Shown: one piece after another, positions 41,613 through 43,738 of the stretch
How the letters are laid out: the number at the start of each line of letters is the position of its first letter
Position numbering within the stretch: position 1 is the stretch's first letter
Assembly: GCA_013042475.1 (NCBI GenBank)
Contig: JABDQA010000019.1
Span: forward strand, 1-43,738
Direction: 5' to 3'
Source: Desulfofustis sp.
GTDB taxonomy: Bacteria; Desulfobacterota; Desulfobulbia; Desulfobulbales; Desulfocapsaceae
Length of the DNA stretch: 43,738 nucleotides
The notes under the pieces: generated by a model
The model's input: the letters and a program-made list of their open reading frames with translations, nothing else
The model's database searches: none
Told to the model about the DNA's origin: nothing
Made by a program: the position numbers and the translations under genes

Positions 41613-42854
41613 TCAACCAGGATACTTTTTTACTATGACAGTGGAATTGATACCGACCATGCCGAAAGAGTTGTTTAGAATGGCACTAATATTCTCACGC
41701 TGCACCGGATTATCAAGCACAAGGTTATCGAGTTGACAGGCTGGATCTAGTTCATCGACATTGATGGTGGGGTGGATAAGTCCATCACTGAATGATCCGA
41801 GATTGCCAGCCAGTTCAAGTACGCCGGCTGCACCCATGGCATGGCCGATGATACTCTTGGTGTTGTTAATGTAGGTGTGCGAGGCGGTGCTAAAGAGTGA
41901 TCTTATGGCCTTGCATTCTTCAGTATCACCCTGCTGGGTACCGGTCGCATGGGTGGAGATGATATCTATGTCGTGTGGTTCCAGCCCGGCCCGGTCAAGA
42001 GCGAGTTGCATGCATTGAGCCTGGCGTTCGCCAAATGGCAGCACCAGATCCTTGGCATCGGAATTCATACCGTAACCCACAATTTCACCATAGATATGCG
42101 CATCTCTGGCCATGGCCCTGTCCAGGGCTTCGAGAATATACAGACAACCACCCTCGGATACGACAATACCGTTTCTATTGATATCAAAGGGACGGCAGGC
42201 CTTGGTCGGATCCTCAGCTTCTCCCAAAGCACCCTGCGCCTTGAAGCTCGCAAAAATACCGAAAGATCCAGTAGATTCGGAAATCCCCCCGGCAATGGCC
42301 ATGTCGATTTCTCCGAGGCGCAGCATCTGCACTCCCTGGATAAGGGAGGCATTACCGGCGGCGCAGGCTGCCCCTATGGAGTAGTGAGGTCCGGTTATGC
42401 CGAGACTCATGGTTATTTCACCGGCTGGATTATTGAGTACGGTGCGTGGATTGTGGTGATGAGTCCAGTAGGAGACGTCGTAGTCATATCCTTTTATGTT
42501 GTAAATCTCGTTTTCAGTTTCGACGGTGCCGTGTTCAGTGAGACCTACATATACACCCGTCCTGCTCTTCTGGTAGTAATTCTCCTCGAGGCTGGCATCT
42601 AAAAGGGCCTCATGGGCACAGTAGACGCCGATACACCCGGCTCTGGTGCCTTTTTTGTTTTCTTTCCTTTTCCTGTATTTAGTTTCTTCAAAAGTGCAGA
42701 GACCGGCAGGTGCTGAACCGAAGTAACGTAGCTCGATCCGTTGTATCTCGCTTCGACCCTCCAGGAGTTTTTGCCTGTATTCGGTAAGATTCGAAGCGTT
42801 GGGCGAGACAAGCCCGACACCGGTGATTACGATTCGCTGATTGTCTGGAAGCAT
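41613..42854 (-). CDS. FabF-like beta-ketoacyl-ACP synthase of the cluster
   Basis: Decarboxylating thiolase-fold condensing enzyme of 413 residues. The Cys-His-His triad is present: Cys in SIGAACAAGNASLIQG, His in ISTHATGTQQGDTEE, His in TKSIIGHAMGAAGVLELAG. The N-terminal RIVITGVGLVSPNASNLTEYRQKLLEG is the KAS II entry and the end NNSFGMVGINSTVIVKK matches. The nucleophile context GAACAAGNAS differs from the common TACATGxxAI of housekeeping FabF, and the segment 95-140 (VETENEIYNIKGYDYDVSYWTHHHNP) is unusual. It is the first gene of the cluster and probably the chain-length determinant. It is not OleA, which belongs to the FabH-like branch. Confidence 0.88.
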   Translation of the reverse strand: MLPDNQRIVITGVGLVSPNASNLTEYRQKLLEGRSEIQRIELRYFGSAPAGLCTFEETKYRKRKENKKGTRAGCIGVYCAHEALLDASLEENYYQKSRTGVYVGLTEHGTVETENEIYNIKGYDYDVSYWTHHHNPRTVLNNPAGEITMSLGITGPHYSIGAACAAGNASLIQGVQMLRLGEIDMAIAGGISESTGSFGIFASFKAQGALGEAEDPTKACRPFDINRNGIVVSEGGCLYILEALDRAMARDAHIYGEIVGYGMNSDAKDLVLPFGERQAQCMQLALDRAGLEPHDIDIISTHATGTQQGDTEECKAIRSLFSTASHTYINNTKSIIGHAMGAAGVLELAGNLGSFSDGLIHPTINVDELDPACQLDNLVLDNPVQRENISAILNNSFGMVGINSTVIVKKYPG

Positions 42855-42867
42855 GGTGACAGAAATT

Positions 42868-42896
42868 TATAATGAGGGGGGGTGATATATTGACAA
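42868..42896 (-). promoter_or_regulatory. Possible promoter of the ketosynthase gene
   Basis: Minus-strand TTGTCA, 17-base spacer, ATTATA (or TATAAA at 19), only about 14 bases before the start codon. A leader this short makes the call weak. Confidence 0.3.
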
Positions 42897-42924
42897 TTCA
42901 TGGCCGCCCGGAGGCAGCTCAATT

Positions 42925-43029
42925 TTACAAAAAGGACTCTCTTAACACTTTTTTGTCGATTTTGCCCGCACTTGTTTTGGCAATCTGGTCAACATATTAA
43001 ATTTCGAGAAGGAGTGCGAGCTTGCTCAT
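42925..43029 (-). pseudogene. C-terminal remnant of an adenylate-forming acyl-CoA/acyl-ACP ligase
   Basis: Minus-strand translation gives MSKLALLLEI, a TAA, then YVDQIAKTSAGKIDKKVLRESFL and a stop. The second part is the A10 motif that ends AMP-forming ligases (V(D/E)xIxKTSxGKIxKxxLRE). The first part aligns with the preceding SKWxLPxxxEF element but has an in-frame stop and a lost segment. Nothing else of the roughly 540-residue enzyme is present. It is probably the relic of a fatty-acid activating enzyme that preceded the cluster. No function is expected. Confidence 0.72.
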
Positions 43030-43201
43030 AATAAATCTCCTGATTTTTTTAAAGACTTGCTGAATCGTGCTCCGATAATTAAAAACACCTCACAATACCA
43101 CAACTCTGAACAATCCCCCATGATAACTGGAACCTGCGGGGAACGAGACTGTGTACGATCCGTGAATTTGTTATTTTAAAAAAGTAGAACAGGTGCATAA
43201 A

Positions 43202-43486
43202 ATGAAAAGTTACAATAAAGAGTTAACCCTTGAGGTGCCCACGAGAAGAGCGTTTATAAATATCACCTCCCAAGTGGAGTCCAGCCTAAGGGAGAGCGTG
43301 GTGCAAGAAGGGTTGGTCCTGGTAGACATAAAGCAAAATCAGTCAATTGACTACGTTCCATTCAGAATAGCAACCTACATATCTAGAACCTTTAGGGATT
43401 ACGCCGCGTTGAGTAGCCTTACAGCTCAAGGTATCTCCATCGACTTTTTCAAGGCTGCTCAACGGTCAAAGCAGGGTAAGCCCTGA
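43202..43486 (+). pseudogene. Truncated YjbQ (UPF0047) family protein, N-terminal fragment
   Basis: The start [41 protein letters not shown] matches the first 41 residues of YjbQ/UPF0047 proteins (about 135 residues in full). Homology stops at about 43324, where the family continues with a metal-binding HITASVFIN stretch. The rest of this ORF ([18 protein letters not shown]...) is a read-through into an out-of-frame higA remnant, so the 95-residue product is a junction artefact and unlikely to function. The Met at 43193 from the track is upstream of the conserved start. Confidence 0.75.
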
Positions 43487-43619
43487 AATGGCGCTGCGTT
43501 TATCCAAATGCCTTGATCATAGCCCAGAAAGCTGGCTTGCTATGGAGGATATCTTCGATCTCTTGCAAGCAAAACATAAAATCGATCTTTCAACCATTGA
43601 GCTGCTATCCAATCACTAG
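43356..43619 (+). pseudogene. Broken higA-type antitoxin
   Basis: In frame 3 the sequence reads [75 protein letters not shown] and ends TAG at 43619. This is a HigA antitoxin: HPGE box remnant, YLEPLGIT, helix-turn-helix [28 protein letters not shown]. Two in-frame stops (TAG 43368, TGA 43410) break it. An ATG at 43488 could start the last 43 residues, but these lack the DNA-binding helix. The TGA is not likely Sec since it falls in a DNA-binding helix entry with no redox motif. Confidence 0.78.
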
Positions 43620-43671
43620 ACGCTATTTAATTGTATCTATATTCGAACAGCTACGAGACTAAAAGAAAGTG

Positions 43672-43699
43672 TTGCGTATTGCGCAATGCGCTATATAAT
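43672..43699 (+). promoter_or_regulatory. Promoter and palindromic operator of a higBA module
   Basis: TTGCGT, 16-base spacer, perfect TATAAT (43694-43699), 6 bases before the higB ATG. The spacer holds ATTGCGCAAT, a perfect 10-bp palindrome (43678-43687) inside an 18-base near-palindrome GCGTATTGCGCAATGCGC. HigA-type antitoxins autorepress by binding such sites over their own promoter. Confidence 0.65.
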
Positions 43700-43705
43700 T
43701 ATTAT

Positions 43706-43738
43706 ATGATAAAATCCTTCAAGCATAAAGGGCTGAGA
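43706..43738 (+). CDS. higB: HigB-type toxin, first 11 codons (cut by window edge)
   Basis: ATG at 43706 reads MIKSFKHKGLR, the usual start of HigB/RelE-superfamily killer proteins (ribosome-dependent mRNA endonucleases). Only 11 codons lie in the window, so the call rests on the motif plus promoter and operator. The partner antitoxin should follow outside the window. Confidence 0.6.
   Translation, partial: MIKSFKHKGLR

Noticed and set aside
41949-42602. 217-residue plus-strand ORF opposite the ketosynthase gene
   Set aside because: Antisense of the active-site region of a conserved enzyme; no coding features of its own.
37229-42854. Aryl polyene or carotenoid cluster
   Set aside because: No aryl-starter ligase, acyltransferases or thioesterase as in aryl polyene sets, and no phytoene or squalene synthase as in carotenoid sets.
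41613-42854. Ketosynthase as the missing OleA
   Set aside because: It has the Cys-His-His triad and KAS II length and N-terminus; OleA belongs to the FabH-like thiolase branch.
43410-43412. TGA in the higA-like frame as selenocysteine
   Set aside because: The same frame also has a TAG, the HPGE box is degraded, and the position is in a DNA-binding fold with no redox motif. Decay is simpler.

Overview
The window looks like a chromosomal stretch of a Gram-negative, strictly anaerobic or sulfate-reducing type bacterium, most likely of the Desulfobulbaceae/Desulfobulbales (Desulfobacterota). The support is indirect: a multiheme periplasmic c-type cytochrome, a manganese-dependent pyrophosphatase, a full Tol envelope system, oleBCD, a desaturase-like/FAS-II cluster of the kind reported from Desulfotalea and anammox bacteria, and apparent heavy use of selenocysteine. 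No rRNA, tRNA, CRISPR array or intact insertion sequence was seen.

Region 1 (1-10 kb). The 3' end of a tsaC/yrdC gene is followed by ettA on the opposite strand, then two divergently oriented-from-nothing minus-strand units: a rhodanese lipoprotein and a pentaheme cytochrome. Both are split in the ORF track by a single in-frame TGA. A third gene, a UshA-like periplasmic protein at 8.9-10.1 kb, is split in the same way. In each case the TGA falls in or beside a plausible redox motif (CGGYTU, IPDGUP, EPCGU), the frame is otherwise intact across it, and a small hairpin with GG(U) in its loop lies at the distance expected for a bacterial SECIS. I therefore annotate all three as selenoproteins (449/447, 447 and 378 residues). 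The first two resemble the ExtH and ExtKL families of selenite/tellurite-reduction loci. Between them lie apeB, an unrecognised membrane-anchored protein and ppaC.

Region 2 (10-26.7 kb) is mostly housekeeping: rarA, a GAF-adenylate cyclase, a small S4 RNA-binding protein, a lipoprotein, murJ, an EF-G-like GTPase with mog, purM, a DUF2065 protein, a TPR-methyltransferase, mgtE with a DegS-like protease, a CNNM/CBS protein, pepA and a cold-shock gene. Several convergent pairs share bidirectional terminators.

Region 3 (27-32.7 kb) carries oleB-oleC-oleD as an overlapping operon, without oleA, followed by a BepA-like M48 protease and convergent tlyA.

Region 4 (32.7-37.1 kb) is tolQ-tolR-tolA-tolB-cpoB on the minus strand, without pal.

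Region 5 (37.2-42.9 kb) is a six-gene minus-strand cluster: FabF-like ketosynthase, acyl carrier protein, two CrtI-like FAD oxidoreductases, FabG and FabZ. It encodes a dedicated ACP-based chain-building and desaturation or isomerisation line, comparable to the proposed ladderane/polyunsaturated hydrocarbon clusters. Its product is unknown. It and oleBCD within 16 kb suggest, but do not prove, a shared lipid or hydrocarbon theme.

Region 6 (42.9-43.7 kb) is genomic debris: the C-terminal scrap of an adenylate-forming enzyme, the first ~41 codons of a YjbQ protein, a broken higA antitoxin, and at the very edge the promoter/operator and first 11 codons of a higB toxin.
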